A stretch of DNA of 64,000 nucleotides from Gordonia sp. KTR9. Its GTDB lineage: Bacteria; Actinomycetota; Actinomycetes; Mycobacteriales; Mycobacteriaceae. Below are positions 51,157 through 59,221 of the stretch, in pieces; position 1 is the first letter of the stretch; the number at the start of each line of letters is the position of its first letter. Below the pieces are notes generated by a model. It saw only the letters and a program-made list of their open reading frames with translations, had not been told where the DNA came from and did not search any database. The position numbers and the translations under genes are program-made. The stretch covers positions 3,844,001-3,908,000 of the forward strand of contig NC_018581.1 of the NCBI RefSeq assembly GCF_000143885.2. Reading direction: 5' to 3'.

Positions 51157-51282
51157 CCGGCCGCGGGCGTCACACTGGAACCGGAAAGGTGAGGCGGGCT
51201 ACGCGCCGCGCCGATCATTGGGTAGATTCCCTTTCGACCCCCATCTGACCACAACCGTTTACAGATAGGTTGCGCACCGCTC

Positions 51283-52515
51283 ATGGACATGAACTGGTCT
51301 CCGGACGACGCTGCGTTTCGCGACGAGGTCCGCGCGTTCCTCGACGAGAAACTGACCCCCGACCTGCGCGCGGCGGGCACGCTGCGCACCAGCGTCTACT
51401 CCGACCACGAGGCCGCGATGGAGTGGCAGGCGATCCTGCACGAGCGTGGCTGGGCCGCTCCCGCTTGGCCGGTGGAGTACGGGGGTTGCGACTGGTCGCA
51501 GTCCCAGCACTACATCTTCAGCCGGGAGTCGATCCTCGCCGGCGCACCCTCGCTGTCGCCGATGGGCATCCGCATGGTGTCCCACGCGATCATGGCCTTC
51601 GGCACCGACGAGCAGAAGAACTTCTTCCTGCCGGGCATCCTCGACGGCAGCGTGTTCTTCTGCCAGGGCTACTCCGAACCCGAGTCGGGGTCGGACCTCG
51701 CGTCGCTGTCGATGGCCGCGGTGGACGATGGCGACGACCTCGTCGTCACCGGTTCAAAGATCTGGACCACGCACGCATCGGAGGCGAACTGGATCTTCTG
51801 CCTCGTGCGTACGTCGCGCCAGGAACGCAAGCAGCAGGGCATCACCTTCGTGCTCATCGACATGAACTCGCCGGGTATCGAGGTGCAGAACCTGGTGTTC
51901 GCGTCCGGCGAGCAGGTGCAGGCGCAGGTCTTCTTCGACGGTGTGCGCGTGCCCAAGAAGAACGTCCTCGGCAAGATCGACGACGGCTGGACCGTGGCCA
52001 AGTACCTGCTCGTCTTCGAGCGCGGGGGCGGCGCGGCGGCTCCGGCGCTACAGGTCATGGCCGAGCAGCTCTTTCGTGACGCGGCATCGGTGACGGCCCC
52101 GAACGGCGGTCCCCTGTCCGAGGATCCGGCGTTCGCGGCCAAACTCACCGACCTCCAGGTCCGCGCGAAGATCCTGGAGGTCCTCGAGTACCGGGCGCTG
52201 GCCGCGATGAGTTCGGGCAAGGACCCCGGTTCGATCGCGTCGATGCTGAAGATCCTCGGGACCGAGCTGAGCCAGGAGATCACGACGCTGAGCCTGGAAG
52301 CCGCCGGCCCCCACGGACGCGTCTTCCAGCCGCACGCCACCAAGCCGGGCGGACCCATCTTCCAGTACACACCGCCCACCGACGGCTATGTCAGCGGCGA
52401 ACCGTGGCAGGCCGTCGCCCCGCTGCACTACTTCAACGACCGCGCGGGCTCGATCTACGCCGGCAGCAACGAAATTCAACGAAACATCCTCGCCAAAGCC
52501 GCTCTGGGTCTCTGA
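51283..52515 (+). CDS. Acyl-CoA dehydrogenase (FadE type), partner A
   Basis: 410 residues. FAD-binding regions are CQGYSEPESGSDLASLSM and GSKIWTTHASEANWIFCLVR; the C-terminal SIYAGSNEIQRNILAKAALGL is typical. It is followed after 20 bases by a second, shorter acyl-CoA dehydrogenase in the same operon. Such adjacent pairs in mycobacteria (for example the ChsE-type enzymes) form alpha2beta2 heterotetramers that act on sterol or long branched CoA esters. A TAGATT -10 (about 51223) lies upstream. Specific substrate unknown. Confidence 0.85.
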   Translation: MDMNWSPDDAAFRDEVRAFLDEKLTPDLRAAGTLRTSVYSDHEAAMEWQAILHERGWAAPAWPVEYGGCDWSQSQHYIFSRESILAGAPSLSPMGIRMVSHAIMAFGTDEQKNFFLPGILDGSVFFCQGYSEPESGSDLASLSMAAVDDGDDLVVTGSKIWTTHASEANWIFCLVRTSRQERKQQGITFVLIDMNSPGIEVQNLVFASGEQVQAQVFFDGVRVPKKNVLGKIDDGWTVAKYLLVFERGGGAAAPALQVMAEQLFRDAASVTAPNGGPLSEDPAFAAKLTDLQVRAKILEVLEYRALAAMSSGKDPGSIASMLKILGTELSQEITTLSLEAAGPHGRVFQPHATKPGGPIFQYTPPTDGYVSGEPWQAVAPLHYFNDRAGSIYAGSNEIQRNILAKAALGL

Positions 52516-52535
52516 CGGGTCACAGGAGATAACTG

Positions 52536-53687
52536 ATGGACTTCACACTCACACCCGAACAGCAGCTGCTGTCCGACGGTCTCAACAAGTTCCTCGACGC
52601 ACGGTACGACCTGCAGGTCAGTCGCGACGCGGCGAAGGTCGGCGAGGGTTGGCAGCCGAAGATCTGGAAGGCCTTCGTCGAGGACCTCGGCGTCGTCGGC
52701 GCCTGCCTGCCCGAGGACATCGGCGGATTCGGCGGCGGCCCCGAGGAATTGATGGTCGTCACCGAGGCGCTCGGCCACGCTCTGGTGGTCGAGCCGTTCG
52801 TCGACTCGGTGGTGCTCGGCGCCGGGCTGCTGCACGCGACCGGCAACCCGGCCGCCCTCGAAGCCGCCGGCCGGATCGCCGAGGGCGAGGCGCTCAGTGC
52901 CCTCGCCGCGCTCGAAGACGGCTCGGGCGGGGTCCTCTCCCGCATCGAGACCAGCGCCGATCGCGACGGTGACGAGTGGGTGCTCAACGGCACCAAGGCC
53001 GTCGTCACCACGGCGCCGCTCGCCGACTACCTGATCGTCAGCGCCCGCACCGCGGGCGAGCCACACGATCCCGCGGGAGTCTCGCTGTTCCTGATCGACC
53101 TCGCGGGCGGCGGTCCGGACGGTCTCGAACTGCACACCCTGCGTACCATCGACGACCGCCAGGCCGCCGACATCACGTTCGACGACGTGCGTCTGCCCGC
53201 CGAGGCACTCATCGCCGACGACAACGCGATCGAGATCCTCGAGAAGGCCTGGGACACCGCGACCGCCGCAGTCGTCTCCGAGGCCGTCGGACTCATGCGC
53301 AAAGTGTTCACCGACACCGTCGAATACTCCAAGCAGCGCGAGCAGTTCGGGGTCCCGATCGGCAGCTTCCAGGTGTTGCAGCACCGCATGGTCGACATGC
53401 ACCTGGAGCTCGAACAGTCGGTCGCCGCACAGTACTTCGCGATCCTGTCACTCGAGGGCTCGCCCGCGGAGCGCGCAGCGGCGGTCTCGGCCGCCAAGGC
53501 GACGGTCAGCCGTGCCGCCCGGTTCATCGGCCAGAACGCGGTGCAGCTACACGGCGGCATGGGCATGACCGAGGAACTGGCGATCGGCCACTACTTCAAG
53601 CGGCTGACCGCGATCGAGTACGAATTCGGCACCGCCGATGCCCATCTCGCACGCTTCGCGAGGGCCGGCGCGCAGATCGACGCCTGA
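52536..53687 (+). CDS. Acyl-CoA dehydrogenase (FadE type), partner B
   Basis: 383 residues. Starts MDFTLTPEQQLLSDGLNKFL and has LPEDIGGFGGGPEELMVV, EWVLNGTKAVVTTAPLADYL, SKQREQFGVPIGSFQVLQHR and QLHGGMGMTEELAIGHYFKRL. A GGAGAT ribosome site precedes the ATG. It lies in one operon with partner A, and the different lengths and C-termini suggest a heteromeric enzyme rather than duplicates. Probably involved in beta-oxidation of an unusual acyl-CoA. Confidence 0.85.
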   Translation: MDFTLTPEQQLLSDGLNKFLDARYDLQVSRDAAKVGEGWQPKIWKAFVEDLGVVGACLPEDIGGFGGGPEELMVVTEALGHALVVEPFVDSVVLGAGLLHATGNPAALEAAGRIAEGEALSALAALEDGSGGVLSRIETSADRDGDEWVLNGTKAVVTTAPLADYLIVSARTAGEPHDPAGVSLFLIDLAGGGPDGLELHTLRTIDDRQAADITFDDVRLPAEALIADDNAIEILEKAWDTATAAVVSEAVGLMRKVFTDTVEYSKQREQFGVPIGSFQVLQHRMVDMHLELEQSVAAQYFAILSLEGSPAERAAAVSAAKATVSRAARFIGQNAVQLHGGMGMTEELAIGHYFKRLTAIEYEFGTADAHLARFARAGAQIDA

Positions 53688-53714
53688 CCGGCACTGCCGG
53701 CGATCCCAGGGGGC

Positions 53715-54503
53715 TCAGCTGTCGGTCCAGACCGGCTTCCGCTTCTGCAGGAATGCCGACATGCCCTCCTGCGCATCGCAGGTCATCGCGTTGGTCGCCA
53801 TCGTCTCGCCCATCTCGTCGTAGGCGGTGGACTCGTCGAGCTCGATCTGCCGGTAGAACGCCTGCTTGCCGATGGACACCGTCCGCGCACTCGAGCCGGC
53901 GATGTGCAGTGCCAGGTCGCGCACTGTGTCCTCCAGTTCGGCATCGTCGACGGCGCCGCTGAGAAGTCCCCACTCCGCGGCGGTCTCGGCGTCGACGGCC
54001 TCGCCGGTGAGCAGCATGTGCATGGCGCGCTTGCGTCCGATCGCCCGGGACAGCGCGACCATGGGAGTCGAGCAGAACAACCCGATGCGCACGCCCGGTG
54101 TGCTGAACTGTGCGCTGCGTCCCGCGACGGCCAGGTCACAGGTGGCGACGAGTTGACACCCCGCGGCGAAGGCCATGCCCGCGACTTCGGCGATGACGGG
54201 CTGCCGTACGTCGTGGACCGTCCGCATCAGTTCCGTGCACGTCGCGAACACGGCCCGCTCGTCGTCGAGAGTTCGGTCGACGAGTTCACCGAGGTCGTGC
54301 CCGGCGGAGAACGCGAGCCCGAGCGCCCGGATCACGATCACACGCACGCGCGGGTCGTCGTCGAAAGCACGCAGCGCAGCGGTGATGGCTCGCATCGTGC
54401 TGGTGGACAACGGGTTACGACGTCGCGCGTCGCCCAGGGTGATCACCCCGAGGGGTTCGGCGACGTCCGTCGACACCGCATCGCGTGCGGTCTGATCGGT
54501 CAT
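53715..54503 (-). CDS. Enoyl-CoA hydratase/isomerase family protein
   Basis: 262 residues of the crotonase family. Oxyanion-hole segments are FSAGHDLGELVD and EVAGMAFAAGCQLVATCDLAVA; the region around FSTPGVRIGLFCSTPMVAL lacks the usual catalytic Glu of hydratases (GLPE in true ECH), so isomerase or other activity is possible. C-terminal CDAQEGMSAFLQKRKPVW is conserved. It converges on the acyl-CoA dehydrogenase pair. ATG at 54503. Confidence 0.83.
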   Translation of the reverse strand: MTDQTARDAVSTDVAEPLGVITLGDARRRNPLSTSTMRAITAALRAFDDDPRVRVIVIRALGLAFSAGHDLGELVDRTLDDERAVFATCTELMRTVHDVRQPVIAEVAGMAFAAGCQLVATCDLAVAGRSAQFSTPGVRIGLFCSTPMVALSRAIGRKRAMHMLLTGEAVDAETAAEWGLLSGAVDDAELEDTVRDLALHIAGSSARTVSIGKQAFYRQIELDESTAYDEMGETMATNAMTCDAQEGMSAFLQKRKPVWTDS

Positions 54504-54771
54504 GTCCGGCGGCCTCTCTTCCGTTCGTCATGTGCGCCGACGATATGGCAACACCAGAGAACGCGAAGCCACTTTGATGGTTGCGTCCTGTCTTGGCCGT
54601 TACCACACTCTTCTGGCCGATCACCCTCCGCCGACGCCGCGAGGCAGGGCGCACTCGCATGATCTCTGCGACGCGAGGACGCGAGCGTTTGTGATCTCGA
54701 GCACAGTGCGGACTGGGCCATCGCGCCACCCGTTTCCAGACCCCCCCAGAAAGGACCAGGTAGAGCGCTGC
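54504..54771. other. Non-coding flank upstream of the fgd remnant
   Basis: 268 bases without a convincing gene. The last part (AGAAAGGACC, about 54749-54758) still looks like the ribosome site of the lost fgd gene that follows. Confidence 0.4.
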
Positions 54772-54992
54772 GCTGAGTTGCGTTTGGGTTTCAGGGCGTC
54801 GGCGGAGCACTTCGATCCGCGCGAGCTGGTGGAGATCGCGGTCGCGGCCGAGAGCACGGCATGGATTCGGTTGCGGTGAGCGATCACTTCCAGCCCTGGC
54901 GGCATAACGGCGGGCACGCGCCCTTCTCCCTCGCGTGGGTGGCGGCGGTCGGTGAGCGCACCAAGCGGGTGCAGATCGGCACCTCGGTCATG
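54772..54992 (+). pseudogene. 5' remnant of an F420-dependent glucose-6-phosphate dehydrogenase gene
   Basis: The sequence encodes [20 protein letters not shown], then after a one-base frameshift [20 protein letters not shown] and [16 protein letters not shown], ending QIGTSVM. This closely matches residues 2-75 of FGD1-type luciferase-family enzymes. The start codon is gone (TGC in place of ATG), one extra base breaks the frame after AAES, and the remaining three quarters of the gene are missing. It is therefore a dead fragment. An intact copy may exist elsewhere in the genome. Confidence 0.85.
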
Positions 54993-55153
54993 ATGAAACT
55001 GTCTCGCCTGGCACCGGCCTAACATCAGGATCTTCACTATTACACCCGACGACGGATTTGCTGAATCACCTGGGAAAAACTGCGCACTATCAACTGCTCG
55101 AGACGTGCCCGCTCGCGCCCGGAGCTTCGACCTGAGGTGCGACACGCATAAAC
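54993..55153. other. Junction after the fgd remnant
   Basis: 161 bases of unrelated, less GC-rich sequence, containing an inverted repeat ACCTGAG/CTCAGGT (55130-55136, 55153-55159) that overlaps the end of the minus-strand monooxygenase gene and may act as its terminator. No gene. Confidence 0.4.
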
Positions 55154-56479
55154 TCAGGTCAGGCGCGCGTCCAGACCGATCTGTTCGGGCAGGCCAAGGT
55201 GATCGCGCAGCGTCGCGCCCTGGTAGTCGTCGGGGCGTAGGCCGCGGCGACGCAGGACAGGTACAACCTGGTCAACGAAGTCATCCATGCCATCGTGCAG
55301 GTCGTCGATGAGGACGGTGAAGCCGTCGGCGGCGCCTGCCTGAACCCATTCCTGCAGCGTGTCAGCGATCTGTTCGGCGGTCCCGACCACGGATGGCAGC
55401 TGGTCGAGCACGCCGTGCCCGAGAATTTCGTGCGGCGTCCGCCCTTGGCGGGCTAGTTCGAGGGCGCGGACCGCCTGGGGAGCTCCGGGATAGGGGCGCA
55501 GGGCCGAGATCTGTGCGCTGGTAAATGGCTTGTCACGATCGGCAGCATCCAGGCGCAGTCCGAGAATGGCCGACAACTGAACTAAGCGTTCCTCGATGCC
55601 GGCGGCTTCTTCGAGCACCATGCGCCGCTCGACAGCCTCCTGCAGAGTGGGGCCGACGGTGAGGGCGAAGAAGGAGAGGAATTTCACCTCGTCCGCGTCC
55701 CGGCCGGCCTCGACAGTCATCGACCGCATCATGTCGCGTTGAGCCTTGGCCTCGCCCACGGAGGACGGCTGGCCGATGATGCCGTTGGCATAAATGCTGG
55801 CGGCCTGTACGCCGAGGCCGCTGGCGAAAGGCATGAAAATCACCGGCTGTCCCTGCTCGGATGGCGGGATCTGCAGCGGTCCCCGTGAAGCGACGTGGCG
55901 ACCCTTCAGATTGATGGGGCGGATGTGGGAGGTGTCGGCGAACCGTCCGGTGGTCTTGTCGGGGGCGCCCGCGGCTCTGCCCCAGCTGCCCCACAGCGCC
56001 TGCGTGATCTGGATGGCCTCGTTGAAGCGTTCGTACTTTTCCTCGCGCGACGGAACGGGGCGACCGTAGTTGGCGAAGGCCTCCGGTTCATAGCTGGGGA
56101 TGGCCTGCCAGCCGGCACGGCCATGACTCATCCCGTCTAGCGCCCTGAGTTGCCGGGCGAGCGTGTACGGCTCGACGAACGAGGTCGACATAGTGGTGAC
56201 CAGGCCGATTCTTCGTGTGGCGGGAGCGATCGCCGCCAGCGTAAGTGTGGGCTCCATCGTCACGATGGGCGGTCGCGATTCGAGGTCCCCCCAGATGAAG
56301 ACCCGGTCAGGAATGAAGAGGTAATCCAGTCCGCCGCGTTCGGCCGTTTGCGCAACGCGCACGAACGTTGTGACGTCGGTGTACGCATTCGGATCCGCCG
56401 CCGGCATCCGCCACGCCCCCGGGTGGCTGCCGTGCATCTCGCCCAGCACCGCTCCGAGCAGGAACGAGTTCTTACTCAT
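55154..56479 (-). CDS. NtaA/SnaA/DszA-family FMN-dependent monooxygenase
   Basis: 441 residues, bacterial luciferase fold of the nitrilotriacetate monooxygenase component A type. It begins MSKNSFLLGAVLGEMHGSHP; landmarks are RGGLDYLFIPDRVF, LVTTMSTSFVEPYTLARQL, GRAGWQAIPSYEPEAFANYG and VIFMPFASGLGVQAA. Members oxidise chelators, sulfones or similar compounds with FMNH2 from a reductase, which is not seen here. ATG at 56479 begins the conserved domain; the frame upstream contains duplicated VTND-type codons. Divergent from a TetR gene, which likely regulates it. Confidence 0.82.
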   Translation of the reverse strand: MSKNSFLLGAVLGEMHGSHPGAWRMPAADPNAYTDVTTFVRVAQTAERGGLDYLFIPDRVFIWGDLESRPPIVTMEPTLTLAAIAPATRRIGLVTTMSTSFVEPYTLARQLRALDGMSHGRAGWQAIPSYEPEAFANYGRPVPSREEKYERFNEAIQITQALWGSWGRAAGAPDKTTGRFADTSHIRPINLKGRHVASRGPLQIPPSEQGQPVIFMPFASGLGVQAASIYANGIIGQPSSVGEAKAQRDMMRSMTVEAGRDADEVKFLSFFALTVGPTLQEAVERRMVLEEAAGIEERLVQLSAILGLRLDAADRDKPFTSAQISALRPYPGAPQAVRALELARQGRTPHEILGHGVLDQLPSVVGTAEQIADTLQEWVQAGAADGFTVLIDDLHDGMDDFVDQVVPVLRRRGLRPDDYQGATLRDHLGLPEQIGLDARLT

Positions 56480-56568
56480 GACAGTCAATGTCCTTACGTC
56501 GTTCGTCACCGAGAGGCGATCGTTGGTGACAGAGACAAGCGATGCCGCCTCAGCCGAATAGGAGGTAG

Positions 56569-56601
56569 TCTCCATTTGTCACTCAATGCAATTTATGGAG
56601 A
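56569..56601. promoter_or_regulatory. Candidate TetR operator between monooxygenase and regulator
   Basis: TCTCCAT (56569-56575) and ATGGAGA (56595-56601) form an inverted repeat with a 19-base spacer in the divergent region. Such partly symmetric sites are usual for TetR dimers, but the arms are short. Confidence 0.35.
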
Positions 56602-56635
56602 GACACTCCGCTTTGTCAACGAGGAGGTTCGTGTC

Positions 56636-57235
56636 GTGAGTGAGACCACAGCATCGAGCGGACGGAGGCCTCGCTCGGACAAGCTACGCAACCGCTCTCA
56701 CATCCTGCAGATCGCAGAGGAGTACTTCACCGAGCACGGCGTCAACGGTTCGCTCGACGCGGTCGCCAAGCGCGCCGGCATCGGCGCGGGCACCCTGTAC
56801 CGGCACTTTCCCACCCGGGAATCGCTGCTGGCGGCCCTGCTGCAGGCGCGCGACGAGGAACTGGGCTGCCGCCGGGAGGCGATCCGTCAGGAACCGGACG
56901 CCGCGGCGGCCCTCACTCTGTGGCTGGAAGCCCTAAGCGAGTGGGCCACCGCCTTCGATGGCCTGCCCGAACCGCTCCGTGAGGCCCTCTGCGAGAAGAA
57001 ATCCCCACTGACCGTCACCTGTGAGGACTTCATCAGCGTCACCGACGAGTTCCTGCGCGCAGCCCAGCACGACGGCAGCGCGCGCACGCAGGTACGGGGC
57101 CGAGAACTGTTCCTGGGCGTACTCGCGATGAGCTGGGTGAGCAGCGCCGCCATGGCCGACGAGTCCTCACCGTCAGCTTTGCACCATTTGCTGCGCACCG
57201 GTTGGGAAGCGACCGCCGGAGCCGCCGACCGATGA
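56636..57235 (+). CDS. TetR-family regulator of the NtaA-type monooxygenase
   Basis: 199 residues. N-terminal helix-turn-helix NRSHILQIAEEYFTEHGVNG, LDAVAKRAGIGAGTLYRHFPTRESLLAALL; a ligand-binding C-terminal domain follows with no recognisable inducer. GTG start with AGGAGG ten bases before it. Divergent from the monooxygenase gene, so autoregulation and control of that gene are expected. Its stop overlaps a 40-codon frame (57232-57354) that I consider a remnant or chance ORF. Confidence 0.85.
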   Translation: MSETTASSGRRPRSDKLRNRSHILQIAEEYFTEHGVNGSLDAVAKRAGIGAGTLYRHFPTRESLLAALLQARDEELGCRREAIRQEPDAAAALTLWLEALSEWATAFDGLPEPLREALCEKKSPLTVTCEDFISVTDEFLRAAQHDGSARTQVRGRELFLGVLAMSWVSSAAMADESSPSALHHLLRTGWEATAGAADR

Positions 57236-57768
57236 GCACCGAGCTGGGCTGCGACACGCAGTTCAGCGCTTTCACGTTGGTGTTCGGCTCGACGTCGGAG
57301 ATTCCACCGCCAATCGGGAAACTCGGTTTCGAGCTGCGTAATCCGTTCGAATGAAAGACAATACGCCGGTACTCACTACGGCGCTTGGCGACCCACTACC
57401 CGGCGCGAAATCCGTCGATCGTTACGGCGCGCGGTGGCGAGCTCGAGCCGTGTGCGGCGAGGTGGCCGTGCAGATGATCCAGGCTTCGACAGCGACCTGA
57501 CCGCCATCAACACTCGTTCGGATGCTTCACAGCACAGTTGTTTGCTCCATGGCAGCCGCCCTGGTGGCGCCCACTCGACCTTCGGCAGGCGAGCATCGGC
57601 GACATCGTCGCGCTGGAGAAGACCGGCTGCAACATCAGAGCGACTCGGCGTCCGAGTCGACGCAACACCAAAGACTGCCCATCCCACGCCTCCCCTCCGG
57701 TTAGCGCCGACCCGGCAGAGCAACTCCGTCGCCCGGTCCCCCTCCCGCGCAGCCGTTGCAAGGTCACC
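57236..57768. other. Scar-like region without an intact gene
   Basis: 533 bases. A 40-codon frame (57232-57354, MSTELGCDTQFSAFTLVFGS) and several overlapping frames in both directions exist, but none shows a ribosome site together with plausible protein sequence. Base composition varies along it. With remnants on both sides it looks like degraded or rearranged DNA. Confidence 0.4.
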
Positions 57769-58150
57769 ATGTCCATTGAAACAGTTCCTTCTACTGAACC
57801 ACTTGCGACGTCACGCCGACCGGCATCGACCGAAACCAAGCCGAATCGAGAAGTAATCTATCGTCGATTTCACAGCGGCGCGAATCTTCAACTGCCGAAT
57901 CCACTTGTGGAGGATTGGAATCGGCAGCTGCAGGCGCGGTGCCGCGGACTCGCCGTCAACGACTTCTTTGCACAGCGTGGCCGGGCGAAAGGGGGACGAC
58001 AAGTGCGCGAGCGCCGCGAGCGCAATGCAGTGGCAGTATGCCGCCCCGTGATCAAGCTATGTCGCGACTATGCCGCTTCGCGTGCAGGAACCCTACGGGG
58101 TGTGGGGCGGACTGACGGAGGACGAACGTATGGACATCTACTACGGCGCA
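57769..58150 (+). pseudogene. Frameshifted whiB-like (Wbl) gene
   Basis: An ATG with an AAGG site starts MSIETVPSTEPLATSRRPAS. Further on PNPLVEDWNRQLQARCRGLAVND and NAVAVCRPVIKLCRDYA resemble the WhiB cluster region, and in the next frame RVQEPYGVWGGLTEDERMDI carries the typical GVWGG turn. Removing one base near 58070 would join them. Besides the frameshift, the central CxxC pair reads CRP-V with one Cys missing, so the iron-sulfur site would be incomplete even if repaired. A likely dead regulator gene. Confidence 0.7.
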
Positions 58151-58335
58151 AGCTCGCCCCGAACATGCGCGCGCGGGCACAGGTTCGTAACAGGCCTTCG
58201 CACCGAGCAGTGGGATCTCGACCCCTTTGGCCAGTGCACTCCATTTGGGATGGGGCTGAACCATGAGGCTCTCGTTCGACCCGGTCTCGCGCATCCGGGC
58301 CTGTACCGCGTCCGAGCGATGCCGGTGGGGCCGTC

Positions 58336-58446
58336 CGTCCTACGACGACAGGTGCGACGAGCACGAGGCGATACTCACGGCCGTCGTCGCCTGCGACTCG
58401 GAGGCGGCGAGATCGCTGATGCTCGAACACATGCGGCGCGATCACG
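58336..58446 (+). pseudogene. C-terminal fragment of a GntR/FCD-type regulator
   Basis: The frame reads SYDDRCDEHEAILTAVVACD and SEAARSLMLEHMRRDHGRA, the end of the FCD domain of FadR-type GntR regulators (EH.AIL.A...D...AR..M..H). Nothing of the DNA-binding part is present, so this is a fragment. It overlaps the end of the convergent TetR gene by a few bases. Confidence 0.6.
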
Positions 58447-59131
58447 GAAGAGCGCGTGCGCGGTGCCTTCGGGTCCCGGAACCACTGACCCGCGGGGCCC
58501 ATGGCGGCGGTGTGAGCAGGGCGAGGGATGCCGCGGTCGCCGGTTCGATGATCGACGCCAGCTGAGCGCCGGATTCGACGGCACCGGCGGTCAGTTCCCG
58601 GAAGCCACCCCACAGGAAGATAGCGCGCTGACGGTCCATCGGGATCACGCCCGCCGCGGCCATCGTCGGGGTCGAGGTGAGACCGACGAAGAGCTCGATC
58701 CACGCTTCCAGCGCCTCGTCTTTGACCGGCTGGGCCGCACTGCCGAGCGCGGGCAACTCCCGAATCCAGCTCAACGTGAGACCCGGATAGCGTTCACTCG
58801 CTGCGACGTATGACGACACCGCCTGCCGCACTTGATCTTCGATGGGCGCTTCGGAATCGACGCGACGCGCGATCTCGGCGATCATGAACTCGTTGGTCAC
58901 CGTCAGCAGCGCGAAAAAACACGACTGCTTGTCCGCGAACTCCTGATAGAACGACCGCCTCGAGGTCCGCGCGACCCGCACGATGTCGGCGACGGTGGTC
59001 TCCCTATAACCCGCCTCGACGATGCACTCGAGCATCGCCGCGAGCAGCCGATCCCGGGTCGACGCCCCAGCCGACGAGATCAGCCAGGGCGGCGGGAGCG
59101 GGCCCGATCCAGAATTCACACCGTCGAGCAT
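58442..59131 (-). CDS. TetR-family regulator divergent from the P450 gene
   Basis: 229 residues. The DNA-binding domain reads STRDRLLAAMLECIVEAGYRETTVADIVRVARTSRRSFYQEFADK with a typical HTH and SFYQ turn. The rest is helical and binds an unknown ligand. ATG at 59131 lies next to two palindromes (59149-59190), strong candidates for its own operators. It should repress both itself and the cytochrome P450. A very long frame continuing upstream past 59131 is antisense to the P450 gene and not used. Confidence 0.87.
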   Translation of the reverse strand: MLDGVNSGSGPLPPPWLISSAGASTRDRLLAAMLECIVEAGYRETTVADIVRVARTSRRSFYQEFADKQSCFFALLTVTNEFMIAEIARRVDSEAPIEDQVRQAVSSYVAASERYPGLTLSWIRELPALGSAAQPVKDEALEAWIELFVGLTSTPTMAAAGVIPMDRQRAIFLWGGFRELTAGAVESGAQLASIIEPATAASLALLTPPPWAPRVSGSGTRRHRARALP

Positions 59132-59148
59132 AGGCCCCTGGTCTGACC

Positions 59149-59190
59149 CGGTACGTACGCGTACCGTTTGCTGGTACGTGAACGTACCAG
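59149..59190. promoter_or_regulatory. Two operator palindromes between tetR and the P450 gene
   Basis: CGGTACG-TACG-CGTACCG (59149-59166) and CTGGTACGT-GA-ACGTACCAG (59171-59190) are both palindromes with the shared core GGTACG/CGTACC, with centres 23 bases apart (about two helical turns). Two TetR dimers could bind side by side. Confidence 0.75.
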
Positions 59191-59221
59191 CAGCAGCTGC
59201 AGCGAGAGGACCCTTAGGCTC

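Noticed and set aside
57232..57354. 40-codon ORF overlapping the TetR stop
   Set aside because: No family recognised, no ribosome site of its own, and it lies in a region of remnants; treated as chance or relic.
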